Shown: piece after piece, positions 1 to 8,115 of the stretch | How positions within the stretch are numbered: the stretch's first letter is position 1 | Layout: every line of letters starts with the position of its first letter | NCBI RefSeq assembly: GCF_021568855.1 | Contig: NZ_JAKGUG010000008.1 | Location: 62,001-126,000, forward strand | Source of the DNA: Dethiosulfovibrio russensis | Lineage (GTDB): Bacteria; Synergistota; Synergistia; Synergistales; Dethiosulfovibrionaceae | Direction: 5' to 3' | Length of the DNA: 64,000 nucleotides | Translations under genes and position numbers: made by a program | Notes under the pieces: model-generated | Databases searched by the model: none | The model's input: only the letters and a program-made list of their open reading frames with translations | What the model was told of the DNA's origin: nothing

Positions 1-281
1 TTCTCCGGTATGATGTCGCGGTAATAAAAGGAAAAGATCAGCTTGGGTTTGAGTTTTTTTATCGTCTTTACGTTCTGCTGGTCCTTCAGATCCAGGTCGA
101 GCAAGGGCTCTATCCCTCTGCTCCTGGCCAGCTCCGCCACCGATCGGAACCAGATTTCCTCGTCGGGGTCGTCGGTGTAGGTAACTACCGCCACCACGTT
201 GGCTTCCATGTCGAACAGGGTCTCCAGGCAGCGGTATCCTACCTCGTTGTAGGCGAAGACCACTATAGCCGGTTTACTCAT
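1..281 (-). CDS. ArnA-type formyltransferase, N-terminal part (cut by window edge)
   Basis: The first 93 residues of a minus-strand protein are visible and the rest lies beyond position 1. It starts MSKPAIVVFAYNEVGYRCLE and runs to IFSFYYRDIIPE. The opening 'VVFAYNEVG' and the 'FSFYYRxxI' motif match the N-terminal domain of the methionyl-tRNA formyltransferase superfamily, specifically the ArnA formyltransferase that N-formylates UDP-L-Ara4N using 10-formyl-tetrahydrofolate. The ATG at 281 overlaps the stop of the upstream arnC-like gene (ATGA), so it is the fourth gene of one operon. Whether the C-terminal decarboxylase domain of E. coli ArnA is present cannot be seen. Confidence 0.8.
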   Translation of the reverse strand, partial: MSKPAIVVFAYNEVGYRCLETLFDMEANVVAVVTYTDDPDEEIWFRSVAELARSRGIEPLLDLDLKDQQNVKTIKKLKPKLIFSFYYRDIIPE

Positions 282-1219
282 AGCTCTTCCTCCTCCTGAT
301 AGACCTGTCTGACGACGTAGCGAGGTCGCTGTCTTACCTCCTGGTAGACTCGGCCTATGTATTCTCCTCCTATGCCGACGGAGATCATGGTCACCCCCAT
401 CAGGAAGAAGTTTATCGCCATCAGGGTGAAGAGTCCCTCTGCCTCGGGACCTAAGACTATCCTCCTGAGGATCAGGAAGGCGGTGAAGAGCAGGCTCATG
501 ACCGCAACGGTCATGCCGGTAACCGTCACTGCCTGGAGGGGGGCGATGGAGAAGCCCGTCATCAGGTCGAAGTTAAGCCTTATCAACCTGAACAGGCCGT
601 ATTTGGATTCCCCTTTTGCCCTCTCCGAATGTCTAACCGTTATCTCCACCGGGTTTACGGCGAACTTCTGTCCCAGAGCCGGTATGAAGGTCGTGGTCTC
701 TCGGCACTGCAATATGAGGTCCACGATACGCCTGTCGTAGCCTCTCAACATACATCCGTAGTCGTGAAGCCTGAGGCCTGTGATCCTGTTGGTCACGGCG
801 TTCACTATTTTCGAGGCGGCCTTGCGGAACAAGGGGTCCTGCCTGAATTTCCTGATCGTGCCGACCACGTCGTGTCCTCTTTCCATGGCAGCCACTATTC
901 GGGGTATCTCCTCAGGGGGGTTCTGTAGGTCGGCGTCCATGGTGATCACCATTTTCCCCCGGGAGATGGAGAACCCGGCGATTATGGCCATGTGCTGGCC
1001 GAAGTTGCCGTTCAGTTCTACAACCTTGACCCGATCCTCTCGTTTTTCCCTGAACTTAAGTGAGAGAGCAAGGGATCTGTCCCTGCTGCCGTCGTCCACC
1101 AGTATCAGCTCGTAGGATCTGGACAAGCTCTCCAGCACCGGGAGGACTCGCCTGAACAGCTCCGGCAGGGATTCCTCCTCGTTGTAGACGGGAACGACGA
1201 CCGATAGCTCCGGGGTCAT
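278..1219 (-). CDS. arnC: family 2 glycosyltransferase, ArnC-like
   Basis: A 313-aa glycosyltransferase, close to the length of E. coli ArnC, which moves formyl-L-Ara4N onto undecaprenyl phosphate at the inner membrane. The GT-A domain begins at once (ELSVVVPVYNEEESLPELF), followed by ILVDDGSRD and the metal-binding DADLQNPPEEI. Two C-terminal hydrophobic segments (around FSIAPLQAVTVTGMTVAVMS and FTLMAINFFLMGVTMISVGI) are typical of the polyprenyl-phosphate subgroup. I chose the ATG at 1219: the open frame extends upstream into arnB, but the GT domain begins right at this ATG and the overlap with the arnB stop is ATGA. A DPM1/GtrB-like role with another sugar is possible; the neighbours favour Arn. 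Confidence 0.85.
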   Translation of the reverse strand: MTPELSVVVPVYNEEESLPELFRRVLPVLESLSRSYELILVDDGSRDRSLALSLKFREKREDRVKVVELNGNFGQHMAIIAGFSISRGKMVITMDADLQNPPEEIPRIVAAMERGHDVVGTIRKFRQDPLFRKAASKIVNAVTNRITGLRLHDYGCMLRGYDRRIVDLILQCRETTTFIPALGQKFAVNPVEITVRHSERAKGESKYGLFRLIRLNFDLMTGFSIAPLQAVTVTGMTVAVMSLLFTAFLILRRIVLGPEAEGLFTLMAINFFLMGVTMISVGIGGEYIGRVYQEVRQRPRYVVRQVYQEEEEL

Positions 1220-2388
1220 TTTAGATGAGACCTCAGAACGGATCGGACCCCTTTTACGACGTCGTCCACGTCGGCATCGCTCATGGCGGGAAACAGGGGG
1301 AGGGATACTATTCTGTCCGAGACGTATTCCGCCTCTTGGAAGTCGCCCCTCTTCCATCCATATCTGTCCCTGTAGTGGGAGAACAGATGCAAAGCCTGGT
1401 AGTGCAGAGCAGTGCCTATGTTGAGCTCCCTCATGGCCGCCATGAATCCGTCCCTGTCTATGTCGAGGACGTCCACGTCCACGAAGGGGGTGAATATGTG
1501 CCAGCTGTGGAGGGTGTCGTCCGATTGAGGCTGGGGCAATATCAACCCGGGTTGGTCCGATAGCTCGGTCATGTATTTGGCGACTATCTCACGTCTTCGG
1601 CGGTTGAATTGGTCGAGACTACGGAGCTGTCCTCTCCCTATGGCCGCCTGTATGTCCATCATGTTGGCCTTGTATCCCGGGAACAGGACGTCGTAGTGAG
1701 GGGTACCCTTTGCGGCGTAGCGGTTCCAGGCTCCCTTGCTCATTCCGTGCTGTCTCAGGACCGATATCCTCTCAGCCAGGTCCTCGTCGGAGGTGCATAC
1801 CATACCGCCCTCTCCGGTGGTGATGTTTTTCGTAGGGTGAAAGCTGAACACCGAGCATCGTCTGGCCCCTCTGTCCGACCCTATCGGGCGTCCTCTGTAG
1901 AAAGCTCCCAGGCCGTGGGCCGCGTCCTCCACCACCGCCAGACCGTGTCTGGAGGCCAGATCCTCTATGGGATCCATGTCGCAGGGGCGTCCGGCGAAGT
2001 GGACCGGGACCAGGGCCTTGGTCCTCTCGTTGACGAGCTTTTCCATGAGTTCGGGCCTCACGTTCAGGGTCTTCGAGTCTATGTCCGCCAGTACCGGTTT
2101 AGCTCCGGTCCATATGGCGGCGTTGACCGTTGCCACGAAGGTCATTGGAGTGGTTATCACCTCGTCTCCCGGTCCGATCCCCAAGGCCAGAAAAGCCAGA
2201 TGCAGCCCCGACGTGGCGGAGCTCACCGCCATGGCGTGGGTGGCCTCTACCTTCTCGGCGAACTCTTTCTCGAATTTCATCGTTTTCGGTCCGGTGGTCA
2301 GCCATCCGGATCTTATGGAGTCGCATACGTCCTCTATAGATGCCTCGTCCACGTCGGGACGGGCGAAGGGAAGAAAGGAATCTCTCAT
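1216..2388 (-). CDS. arnB: DegT/DnrJ/EryC1 aminotransferase, ArnB-like
   Basis: A 390-aa PLP-dependent sugar aminotransferase. The start 'FLPFARPDVDEASIEDV...SGWLTTGPKTMKFE' resembles ArnB (E. coli 'FLPFSRP...SGWITTGPK'), which makes UDP-L-Ara4N from the 4-keto sugar and glutamate. The PLP lysine lies in FSFHPTKNITTGEGG, and VSSATSGLHLAFLALGIGPGDEVI and VEDAAHGLGAFYRGRPIG are family signatures. It overlaps the arnT stop upstream and the arnC start downstream by four bases each, so it is translationally coupled. A second family member sits at 53776-54918 without sugar-modification neighbours. Confidence 0.87.
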   Translation of the reverse strand: MRDSFLPFARPDVDEASIEDVCDSIRSGWLTTGPKTMKFEKEFAEKVEATHAMAVSSATSGLHLAFLALGIGPGDEVITTPMTFVATVNAAIWTGAKPVLADIDSKTLNVRPELMEKLVNERTKALVPVHFAGRPCDMDPIEDLASRHGLAVVEDAAHGLGAFYRGRPIGSDRGARRCSVFSFHPTKNITTGEGGMVCTSDEDLAERISVLRQHGMSKGAWNRYAAKGTPHYDVLFPGYKANMMDIQAAIGRGQLRSLDQFNRRRREIVAKYMTELSDQPGLILPQPQSDDTLHSWHIFTPFVDVDVLDIDRDGFMAAMRELNIGTALHYQALHLFSHYRDRYGWKRGDFQEAEYVSDRIVSLPLFPAMSDADVDDVVKGVRSVLRSHLK

Positions 2389-4025
2389 CTTTGTGCCTCC
2401 TCTGTCTTTCTGTTGGAAATCACGACGTTGTCGTCCTCCCAGTCGGTTCCCAGGACGTAGATCGGTTCTAGCCTGTCCTTCAGGGTGCCGTCGTAGCTCT
2501 CTTTTTTAGCGATCAGAAAAACCCTGTCGTCGCCGTTCCAGAGCCGGGTCAACTGGGGAAGGTCGATGAACCATCGGGGATCTCTTTCCCTGGATGCTCC
2601 GAAGGCCAGTTCACCCTCGTAGTCGACCAACACGTTTCTCCTCTCGAGGTAGAAGGTTATGCCCTGGAGGTATTGACCGTACTGAGCCATTACGTCTCCT
2701 TCCTCGATATGGGGCTTTATAAGCATCGCCAGGTCTCTGGCCGAGTTTATCCGATCGTACAGAGAGAATCCCGTCTTGAAGGACCCAGTCCATATTACCC
2801 CTGTCACGGCGAGGCATATAACGGTCTTTTCCATGTTTTTCCTGGAGGCGAAGATCCAGGCGGCAGCGGTTCCCAAAAGCAATATTATCCCTTTGTGGAC
2901 CAGTTGACCAACCATGATATCACGGGGAAGGTCGTCCTGGAGAAAGGGATAGGCGATCAAGGCGGTTCCCAGAGGGACCGTTATCGTGGAGGTCCAGGCC
3001 AGGGCGATCTTTAGGGATCTCAGATTCCCCTTTTTATTCCACGAGATAGCTCTGACGCTTATCAGTATAGCCAGAGGCGGAAGGGCCGGCACCATGTAGG
3101 GCACCAGTTTGGAGCTCGAGGCGGAGAAAAATAGGAACACGAAGACGAACCAGCAGATCATCAGAGCTGTCAGGTCGTTTTCTTCCATCGATTTTTTTCT
3201 CGAGGGCACCAGGAAGCCCGTCCATGGTACGGTCGCCAGTATCAGTATGGGGATGAAGTACCAGAAGGGCTCGTATCTGTGGTGAAGCCTGGTCGTGTAT
3301 CTCAGGAAATGCTCCTGGATAAAGAAAAAATGAAAGAAATCTGGATTTGCGTCGCAGACCGCTTTGAACCACGGAACGGTTACCGCCAGAAAGAGGGCTA
3401 TTCCCGGGAGGTACAGAGAATAGGTCACGATGGACCATCTTCTGGTCCACATTATGTACATGAATATGGCACCGCAGGGAAGGACTATGCCTACGAGCCC
3501 TTTAGTCAGCACCGCCGCCCCCATGGCCAGATAGAACAGTATCAACCACCGTCTGTTTCCTCGAAGGGCGAGTACGAACCCGGTCATGGCAAGGGTAACG
3601 AAGGCGCCCAGAGGCATGTCGGTCAGGTTGATCTGAGCCGTTGCGTAGTAGAGCAGCGAGGAGGACAAAATCGTCCCTGCCAGTAAACCGCTTTTTTTGC
3701 CGTAGAGCTTCGATCCAATAACGTAGGTCGATAGGACCCCCAGAACCCCGAGCAGGGCCGGCCAGAACCGAGAGGCGAATTCGTTTTGGCCGAAAAAGGA
3801 GAAGGCCGATGCCGTCAGCCAGTAATGTAGCACCGGCTTCTCGAAATATAGCACCCCGTTGAGTCTGGGGGTGACGTAGTCTCCCGACTCGATCATCTCC
3901 CTGGGGATCTCGCTGTAGCGCCCCTCGTCGGGTTCCAGAAGGCCGTGTCCTCCCAGAAGAGAGAAGAACATAACCCCGGAAAGTATGAAAAGGAGTATCC
4001 CGTTTTTCACGTCAGATTTGAACAT
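2385..4025 (-). CDS. arnT: ArnT-like lipid A aminoarabinose transferase (GT83)
   Basis: A 546-aa polytopic membrane protein, almost the length of E. coli ArnT (550). After the first membrane segment comes GLLEPDEGRYSEIPREMIES, the conserved acidic periplasmic loop of the PMT/ArnT family, then LNGVLYFEKPVLHYW, a typical ArnT motif. About ten more hydrophobic segments and a soluble C-terminal periplasmic domain follow. ArnT transfers L-Ara4N from undecaprenyl phosphate to lipid A, lowering outer-membrane charge and giving polymyxin resistance (family knowledge). It is the first gene of the minus-strand operon; the ATG at 4025 is 135 bp from the divergent ArnE-like gene. Confidence 0.85.
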   Translation of the reverse strand: MFKSDVKNGILLFILSGVMFFSLLGGHGLLEPDEGRYSEIPREMIESGDYVTPRLNGVLYFEKPVLHYWLTASAFSFFGQNEFASRFWPALLGVLGVLSTYVIGSKLYGKKSGLLAGTILSSSLLYYATAQINLTDMPLGAFVTLAMTGFVLALRGNRRWLILFYLAMGAAVLTKGLVGIVLPCGAIFMYIMWTRRWSIVTYSLYLPGIALFLAVTVPWFKAVCDANPDFFHFFFIQEHFLRYTTRLHHRYEPFWYFIPILILATVPWTGFLVPSRKKSMEENDLTALMICWFVFVFLFFSASSSKLVPYMVPALPPLAILISVRAISWNKKGNLRSLKIALAWTSTITVPLGTALIAYPFLQDDLPRDIMVGQLVHKGIILLLGTAAAWIFASRKNMEKTVICLAVTGVIWTGSFKTGFSLYDRINSARDLAMLIKPHIEEGDVMAQYGQYLQGITFYLERRNVLVDYEGELAFGASRERDPRWFIDLPQLTRLWNGDDRVFLIAKKESYDGTLKDRLEPIYVLGTDWEDDNVVISNRKTEEAQR

Positions 4026-4073
4026 AGAATATCATTCCCCCAACCACCGTTTCAGCTGTTTTATATCCCCGTG

Positions 4074-4079
4074 TATAAT
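4074..4079 (+). promoter_or_regulatory. candidate -10 box for the 4161 operon
   Basis: A perfect TATAAT lies 81 bp before the ATG at 4161. The hexamer 17 bp upstream (TTCAGC) is a poor -35, so the promoter is plausible but may need an activator. The same 135-bp gap must also hold the divergent arnT promoter. Confidence 0.35.
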
Positions 4080-4160
4080 GGAAAAGACGGCCTCGGCGAT
4101 AATATACGGTCTCGAGGTTTTTTGCAATTTTCGACGATCCGAGGGGAGAGGAGTTGTCCG

Positions 4161-4532
4161 ATGGATAGACTCGGTTTTGTATTGATACTCGGTTCGGCCT
4201 TAACCAATGCCGCCGGTAGCTCTATGATGAAGGCGGGTTTCGGCCGAAGAGGGGATCTTATGGACTACGGGGCCTTGAGGGCTTTGATTCAGATAGTCTC
4301 GAACCCTTGGGCTATAGCGGGCGTGTTGCTTTTCGGGGTTTCCTTTATCTTCATGAGCGCAGCCCTTTCCAGGGTAGACCTGTCCGTGGCATATCCTATG
4401 ATGTCCGCCATGGTCTACGTTCTGGTTTTGGCCGTGTCGGTGTTTTGGTTTGGCGAGTCGATGGGAGTATCGAAGCTTTTGGGTATAGGGGCCATCCTTT
4501 TCGGTGTGGCCGCCCTTTCGGTAGGTGGCTGA
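4161..4532 (+). CDS. SMR-like membrane protein, ArnE/ArnF-type flippase subunit
   Basis: A 123-aa protein with four hydrophobic segments in the small multidrug resistance/EamA fold. Near the start it reads ALTNAAGSSMMKAGF; the membrane-embedded Glu of true SMR exporters (EmrE Glu14) is Asn here. The later LSVAYPMMSAMVYVLVL matches the 'AYPM.S' signature of ArnE. Together with its divergent position beside arnT, this suggests half of the flippase for undecaprenyl-phosphate-L-Ara4N. Start chosen at the ATG preceded by GAGGGGAGAGGAG; the frame stays open upstream without a better site. Its 3' end overlaps the uracil-DNA glycosylase gene by 8 nt. Confidence 0.75.
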   Translation: MDRLGFVLILGSALTNAAGSSMMKAGFGRRGDLMDYGALRALIQIVSNPWAIAGVLLFGVSFIFMSAALSRVDLSVAYPMMSAMVYVLVLAVSVFWFGESMGVSKLLGIGAILFGVAALSVGG

Positions 4533-5112
4533 TTTGAGCTGGTCGAAGCTGAGGGCGGCCGTCGGGAGATGTCGCGAATGCCCCCTTTGGGAGACGAGGA
4601 ACAACGCGGTGTTCGGAGAGGGCCCGGAGGACAGCCCTGTCCTGTTGGTGGGAGAGGCCCCAGGTGCGGAGGAGGACTCTTCTGGGCGACCTTTCGTGGG
4701 TCGTTCCGGCCGTTTCCTCACCGATCTCATGGCCGAGGCGGGACTTAGACGGGAGGATCTGTTTATATCCAACGTCGTCCACTGTCGTCCTCCGGGGAAT
4801 AGAAACCCTAAAAAAGGGGAGATCAGGGCCTGTCTCCATTGGCTGGAGGATATCGTAGCCCTTCTCCGGCCGCAGGTGGTGGTGACGGTGGGGAACGTCC
4901 CCTCCCGGACGATCATCGACACAAAAGAGGGGATTTCGACCCTGAGAGGTCGCTTTCACCATGGCAGATTGGGCGGTATGGATCTGACAATCAGGCCCAT
5001 ATTCCACCCCGCCTATCTGTTGCGCAATCGTTCCAGAGAGGTAGGGAGTCCGGTCAGCTCCACTCTTGAGGATCTGAGGACTCTAGTCGGTTTCGTGAAA
5101 ACAACAAGTTGA
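4525..5112 (+). CDS. family 4 uracil-DNA glycosylase
   Basis: A 195-aa protein of the Fe-S uracil-DNA glycosylase family, which removes uracil from DNA in base-excision repair. Four cysteines are placed as expected for the [4Fe-4S] cluster (C16, C19, C87, C103). The catalytic motifs are GEAPGAEED (residues 43-51) and HPAYLLRN near residue 161. The likely start is GTG at 4525, overlapping the upstream gene by 8 nt; a TTG three codons later is possible. Cotranscription with the ArnE-like gene appears to be positional rather than functional. Confidence 0.92.
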   Translation: MADLSWSKLRAAVGRCRECPLWETRNNAVFGEGPEDSPVLLVGEAPGAEEDSSGRPFVGRSGRFLTDLMAEAGLRREDLFISNVVHCRPPGNRNPKKGEIRACLHWLEDIVALLRPQVVVTVGNVPSRTIIDTKEGISTLRGRFHHGRLGGMDLTIRPIFHPAYLLRNRSREVGSPVSSTLEDLRTLVGFVKTTS

Positions 5113-5127
5113 ACAGGAGGTATCACC

Positions 5128-5652
5128 ATGGAGATGGAGAACAAGGTAGTGGAGACCATTTTTGCAAGGAGGAGCATCAGGAGCTACGAGGACAGACCGG
5201 TGGAGGACGATAAGGTAGATATCCTGGTTCGCTGTGCCGCCGCGGCTCCCAGTGCAGGAAACGGCAGGCCGACCCATTTCGTGGTTATAAAGGACAGAGG
5301 GACACTGGAGGAGTTGTCGAAAGTTCACCCCTACGGTGCCATGCTTGCCAAGGCACCTCTGGTCGTTGCGATCTGTGCCGAGACGGAGAAGACAGACCTG
5401 TCCCGTCGCTACTGGGAGCAGGACTGTGCCGCCGCCATGGAGAACCTGTTGATAGGCGCACAGGCCCTGGGGCTGGGGGCGGTTTGGCTGGGGGTATGTC
5501 ATCTTTCCGACGGAGGTGCCCGGATCCAGGAGATGCTGGGGGTCCCGGGCAACGTGCCGGTAATGGGACTGGCCTCCGTGGGCTATCCCGCCGAGAACAA
5601 GAGGCCCCATAGCGGCGATCCGGGAGACAGGCTTCACCTGGAACGGTGGTAG
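5128..5652 (+). CDS. nitroreductase-family flavoprotein
   Basis: A 174-aa FMN-dependent nitroreductase-fold protein, at the short end of the family. The N-terminal FARRSIRSYEDRPV is the usual FMN-phosphate-binding region, CAAAAPSAGNGRPTHFVVI is the second flavin-contacting stretch, and AMENLLIGAQALGLGAVWLG is the conserved dimer helix. AGGAGG sits 7 nt before the ATG. It lies 4 nt upstream of the DRTGG gene, so it heads the hydrogenase-accessory-like set. A redox role with the Fe-S protein is possible but is inference. Confidence 0.85.
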   Translation: MEMENKVVETIFARRSIRSYEDRPVEDDKVDILVRCAAAAPSAGNGRPTHFVVIKDRGTLEELSKVHPYGAMLAKAPLVVAICAETEKTDLSRRYWEQDCAAAMENLLIGAQALGLGAVWLGVCHLSDGGARIQEMLGVPGNVPVMGLASVGYPAENKRPHSGDPGDRLHLERW

Positions 5653-5656
5653 GGCC

Positions 5657-6025
5657 ATGAACCTGCTCGAGGTGGTCAGGCATATAGAGGCGGACGTCCT
5701 CTACGGAGACGATCTGCTGGAGGGGTTGGAGGTCGAGAGGGTCTACGGCGCTGACCTGATGAGCGATGTCCTGGCCTTCGCCGTCCCGGGATCGCTTCTG
5801 CTGACCGGCCTGACCAACATACAGATAGTCAGGACCGCCCAGATGCTGGACATTCCAGCGGTAGTTTTCGTCAGGGGAAAGTATCCACAGAAAGAGGCTG
5901 TGGAGCTGGCTTCCTCTCTGAATATGCCCGTTTTGCTCTCCTACAAGAGCATGTTCGAGACCTGTGGAATCCTCTTCAGGGAGGGGATGTTGCCCTGCGA
6001 GATAGAGAGGCGATGTCCCAGATGA
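5657..6025 (+). CDS. DRTGG-domain protein (first copy)
   Basis: A 122-aa soluble protein. Residues 12-110 (VLYGDDLLEGLEVERVYGAD, FAVPGSLLLTGLTNIQIVRTAQ, LDIPAVVFVRG) have the pattern of the DRTGG domain, a small putative ligand-binding fold found beside Fe-only hydrogenase genes and in phosphotransacetylase-like proteins. No catalytic residues are evident. It overlaps the following HATPase gene by 13 nt. A second protein of this kind lies at 7772-8113. Its biochemical role is unknown. Confidence 0.75.
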   Translation: MNLLEVVRHIEADVLYGDDLLEGLEVERVYGADLMSDVLAFAVPGSLLLTGLTNIQIVRTAQMLDIPAVVFVRGKYPQKEAVELASSLNMPVLLSYKSMFETCGILFREGMLPCEIERRCPR

Positions 6026-6453
6026 CGGAGGTCTACGTCGAGGAATACGTCGTCAAGGGCGACAGCTTTCTGGAGGTCGGAGAGGCCTCTACGAAGCTGA
6101 AGGGTACTCTGAAGATGCTGGGCATACCGTCGGACGTCACGAGGCGGGCATCAGTGGTGGTCTACGAGGCGGAGATGAACGTGATGATCCACGCCGGAGG
6201 AGGAGTCATAAAGGCCTCCATCTCCTCGGATAGCCTGGTGATAGAGGCGGTGGATCACGGTCCAGGGATCGCCGACGTCGATCTGGCCATGCAGGAAGGC
6301 TACTCCACCGCCTCGGACAGGATCAGAGAGCTCGGGTTCGGGGCGGGGATGGGCTTGCCCAACATAAAGAGAAACTCGGATGAACTCGACATAGAGACGG
6401 CTCTCGGAGAGGGAACCACCCTGAGGGCCACCTTGCGTTTCGAGAGAGGGTGA
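6013..6453 (+). CDS. anti-sigma-factor-like serine kinase (HATPase)
   Basis: A 146-aa GHKL ATPase of the RsbW/SpoIIAB type. The N box is in VVVYEAEMNVMIHAGGG, the G1 box in EAVDHGPGIAD, and the G2 region in LGFGAGMGLPNIKRNSDELDIET. No histidine phosphoacceptor or sensor domain is present. Related small ATPases lie in the hydrogenase operons of Thermotoga and clostridia next to Fe-S proteins such as the next gene. Here it may act as a protein serine kinase or ATP-dependent switch for a partner in the same operon (inference). Confidence 0.83.
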   Translation: MSQMTEVYVEEYVVKGDSFLEVGEASTKLKGTLKMLGIPSDVTRRASVVVYEAEMNVMIHAGGGVIKASISSDSLVIEAVDHGPGIADVDLAMQEGYSTASDRIRELGFGAGMGLPNIKRNSDELDIETALGEGTTLRATLRFERG

Positions 6454-6454
6454 T

Positions 6455-7765
6455 GTGGTGACTACCGGCATCAAGGTTCAGCTTTCCGCCTGCAGGGGAT
6501 GTGCCAGATGTATCAAGGTTTGCCCCACCGAGGCTATGAGGGTGCTGGACGGAAAGGTCATGATCATTCCGGAACTATGCGTCGACTGCGGCGAATGCAT
6601 CAGAAAGTGCGAGGATAGGGCCATCTTGATCAACGAGGACAACTGGAGGCTCCTGGCCAGCCAGGACAGCACCCTTATTGCGGCGGATCCGGCCTTCTAC
6701 GTTCAGACCAGAGGCTACAATTGTCCAGAGGTGTTCAGCTCCAGGTTGAAAGAGGCGGGGCTGGAGGACATAACTCCCTGGACGTCCCTGGCCTTCGACG
6801 TCACGGCCTACGCCATCGCCAAGGAAATAGAGAAGAGGGGACCGGAGGGGCTCCCTCTCATATCGACCTACTGTCCGTCGGTCATAAGGCTGATACAGAT
6901 AAACTATCCCGAACTGGTCGGTCGCTTCGTGTCGGTCGACTCTCCTTTGGAGACGGCGGTCTCCCTCTGGCGGGAGGATACGGGACGAGGAGATGACGTC
7001 ACCCTCATAGCTCCCTGTCCCGCTAAGGTGGCCCTGGTCAGGTCCCCGGAGGGACGTTCGAAGAGCTCGATGAAATACGCCGTTTCCATACAGAACGTCG
7101 TCAGGGATCTCCTGGCCGGTGGGGTCGAGGTAGATCAACCGGTGGAGCCCTGTGGCGGCGATCTCCGCTATCTCCTGTGGTCCTTAAGAGGAGGGGAAGC
7201 TAAGCACGTCGCGGCCTTTTGCGATAGGCCTATAAGGACCATCTCCGTCGCAGGACTCAGAAACACGATGGATCTCCTCAGGGAGTTGGAGCTCGGAAGG
7301 CTGGAGGGGGTCGACTACATAGAGTGTCGTGCCTGCGATCTCGGCTGTATCGGCGGAGTCGGCAACCTGGAATCCCGTTTTCTGACCCATCTCAGGCTGG
7401 ACCACATAGACGTGGAATGGTCCATGACGGATCAGGAGTCCGAGGCGGTGAGTCGATGGTACGAGAGCGGAATATGGAAGCTATCGGCCCCCCTCAAGGC
7501 GAGACAGAGGCTTCCTCTGGACCAGGATCTGGGACAGGCCATGGTGAGGCTGAGGGAGATGAACCAGATCTATGCCGAGCTGCCTCATATAGACTGCGGA
7601 TCCTGTGGGCGTCCGTCCTGCAAGGCCCTTGCCGAGGACGTGGTCAGAGGGAACGGAGAGGCCACGGACTGCATATTCAAGCTCAGGGAGAGGATCTACG
7701 AACTGGCTCGGGAGGTGGCGGAGCTATCGTCCCGTTCGCCTCATGCCTTTAACAGAAAGAGGTGA
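6455..7765 (+). CDS. [FeFe]-hydrogenase-like Fe-S protein (non-canonical)
   Basis: A 436-aa protein with three parts. Two N-terminal [4Fe-4S] motifs come first (C13, C16, C19, C23 and C42, C45, C48, C52). The middle is related to the hydrogenase large-subunit C-terminal domain: STYCPSVIRLIQ replaces TSCCPxW, APCPAKVAL replaces MPCxxK, and ECRACDLGCIGG replaces the third H-cluster loop, so the key cysteines survive although surrounding catalytic residues differ. The C-terminal Fe-S motif is CGSCGRPSC...C. Such proteins accompany bifurcating hydrogenases (TM1421-like) and are probably electron-transfer or sensor proteins, not hydrogenases. Start GTG at 6455 or 6458. Confidence 0.82.
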   Translation: MVTTGIKVQLSACRGCARCIKVCPTEAMRVLDGKVMIIPELCVDCGECIRKCEDRAILINEDNWRLLASQDSTLIAADPAFYVQTRGYNCPEVFSSRLKEAGLEDITPWTSLAFDVTAYAIAKEIEKRGPEGLPLISTYCPSVIRLIQINYPELVGRFVSVDSPLETAVSLWREDTGRGDDVTLIAPCPAKVALVRSPEGRSKSSMKYAVSIQNVVRDLLAGGVEVDQPVEPCGGDLRYLLWSLRGGEAKHVAAFCDRPIRTISVAGLRNTMDLLRELELGRLEGVDYIECRACDLGCIGGVGNLESRFLTHLRLDHIDVEWSMTDQESEAVSRWYESGIWKLSAPLKARQRLPLDQDLGQAMVRLREMNQIYAELPHIDCGSCGRPSCKALAEDVVRGNGEATDCIFKLRERIYELAREVAELSSRSPHAFNRKR

Positions 7766-7771
7766 TCCACT

Positions 7772-8113
7772 TTGAAGGTGGAGGAACTGGTGGAGAGTTT
7801 GGGCTTGACCGTCCTGACCGCCGGAGACGTTCAGGCGGATGTCTCCGGAATGGTCGTAGGCGATCTCTTGAGTTTCGTCATGGCGAAAGGACAGCCCGGC
7901 TGGGGATGGATAACCATACATTCCCACGTGAACGTGGCGGCCGTGGCGGTGCTCAGGGATATGCCCCTGGTGATAGTGGCGGCGGGCCGTCCCGTCGACG
8001 AAGACCTGGTGGCCCGATGCGATGCCGAGGGGATAACCCTGGCTAAGACGGAGATGTCCGCCTATGGCCTGTGCGGCAGGATATACGGCATGGGTCTCGT
8101 CGAGGGGGAGTGA
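7772..8113 (+). CDS. DRTGG-domain protein (second copy)
   Basis: A 113-aa protein (KVEELVESLGLTVLTAGDVQ, SGMVVGDLLSFVMAKGQPGW, VAAVAVLRDMPLVIVAAGR) with the same layout as the protein at 5657: a short beta-alpha N-terminus, a GD-containing turn and a hydrophobic core strand. It starts at a TTG 6 nt after the Fe-S gene, preceded by AGAGGTGAT, and ends 2 nt before the PHP gene. Paralogue pairs of this type flank the hydrogenase-like protein in other anaerobes. Function unknown. Confidence 0.72.
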   Translation: MKVEELVESLGLTVLTAGDVQADVSGMVVGDLLSFVMAKGQPGWGWITIHSHVNVAAVAVLRDMPLVIVAAGRPVDEDLVARCDAEGITLAKTEMSAYGLCGRIYGMGLVEGE

Positions 8114-8115
8114 CC

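Noticed and set aside
5285-5683. Minus-strand frame of 132 codons opposite the nitroreductase gene.
   Set aside because: Antisense to a gene with clear FMN-binding motifs; proline- and arginine-rich translation without a domain.
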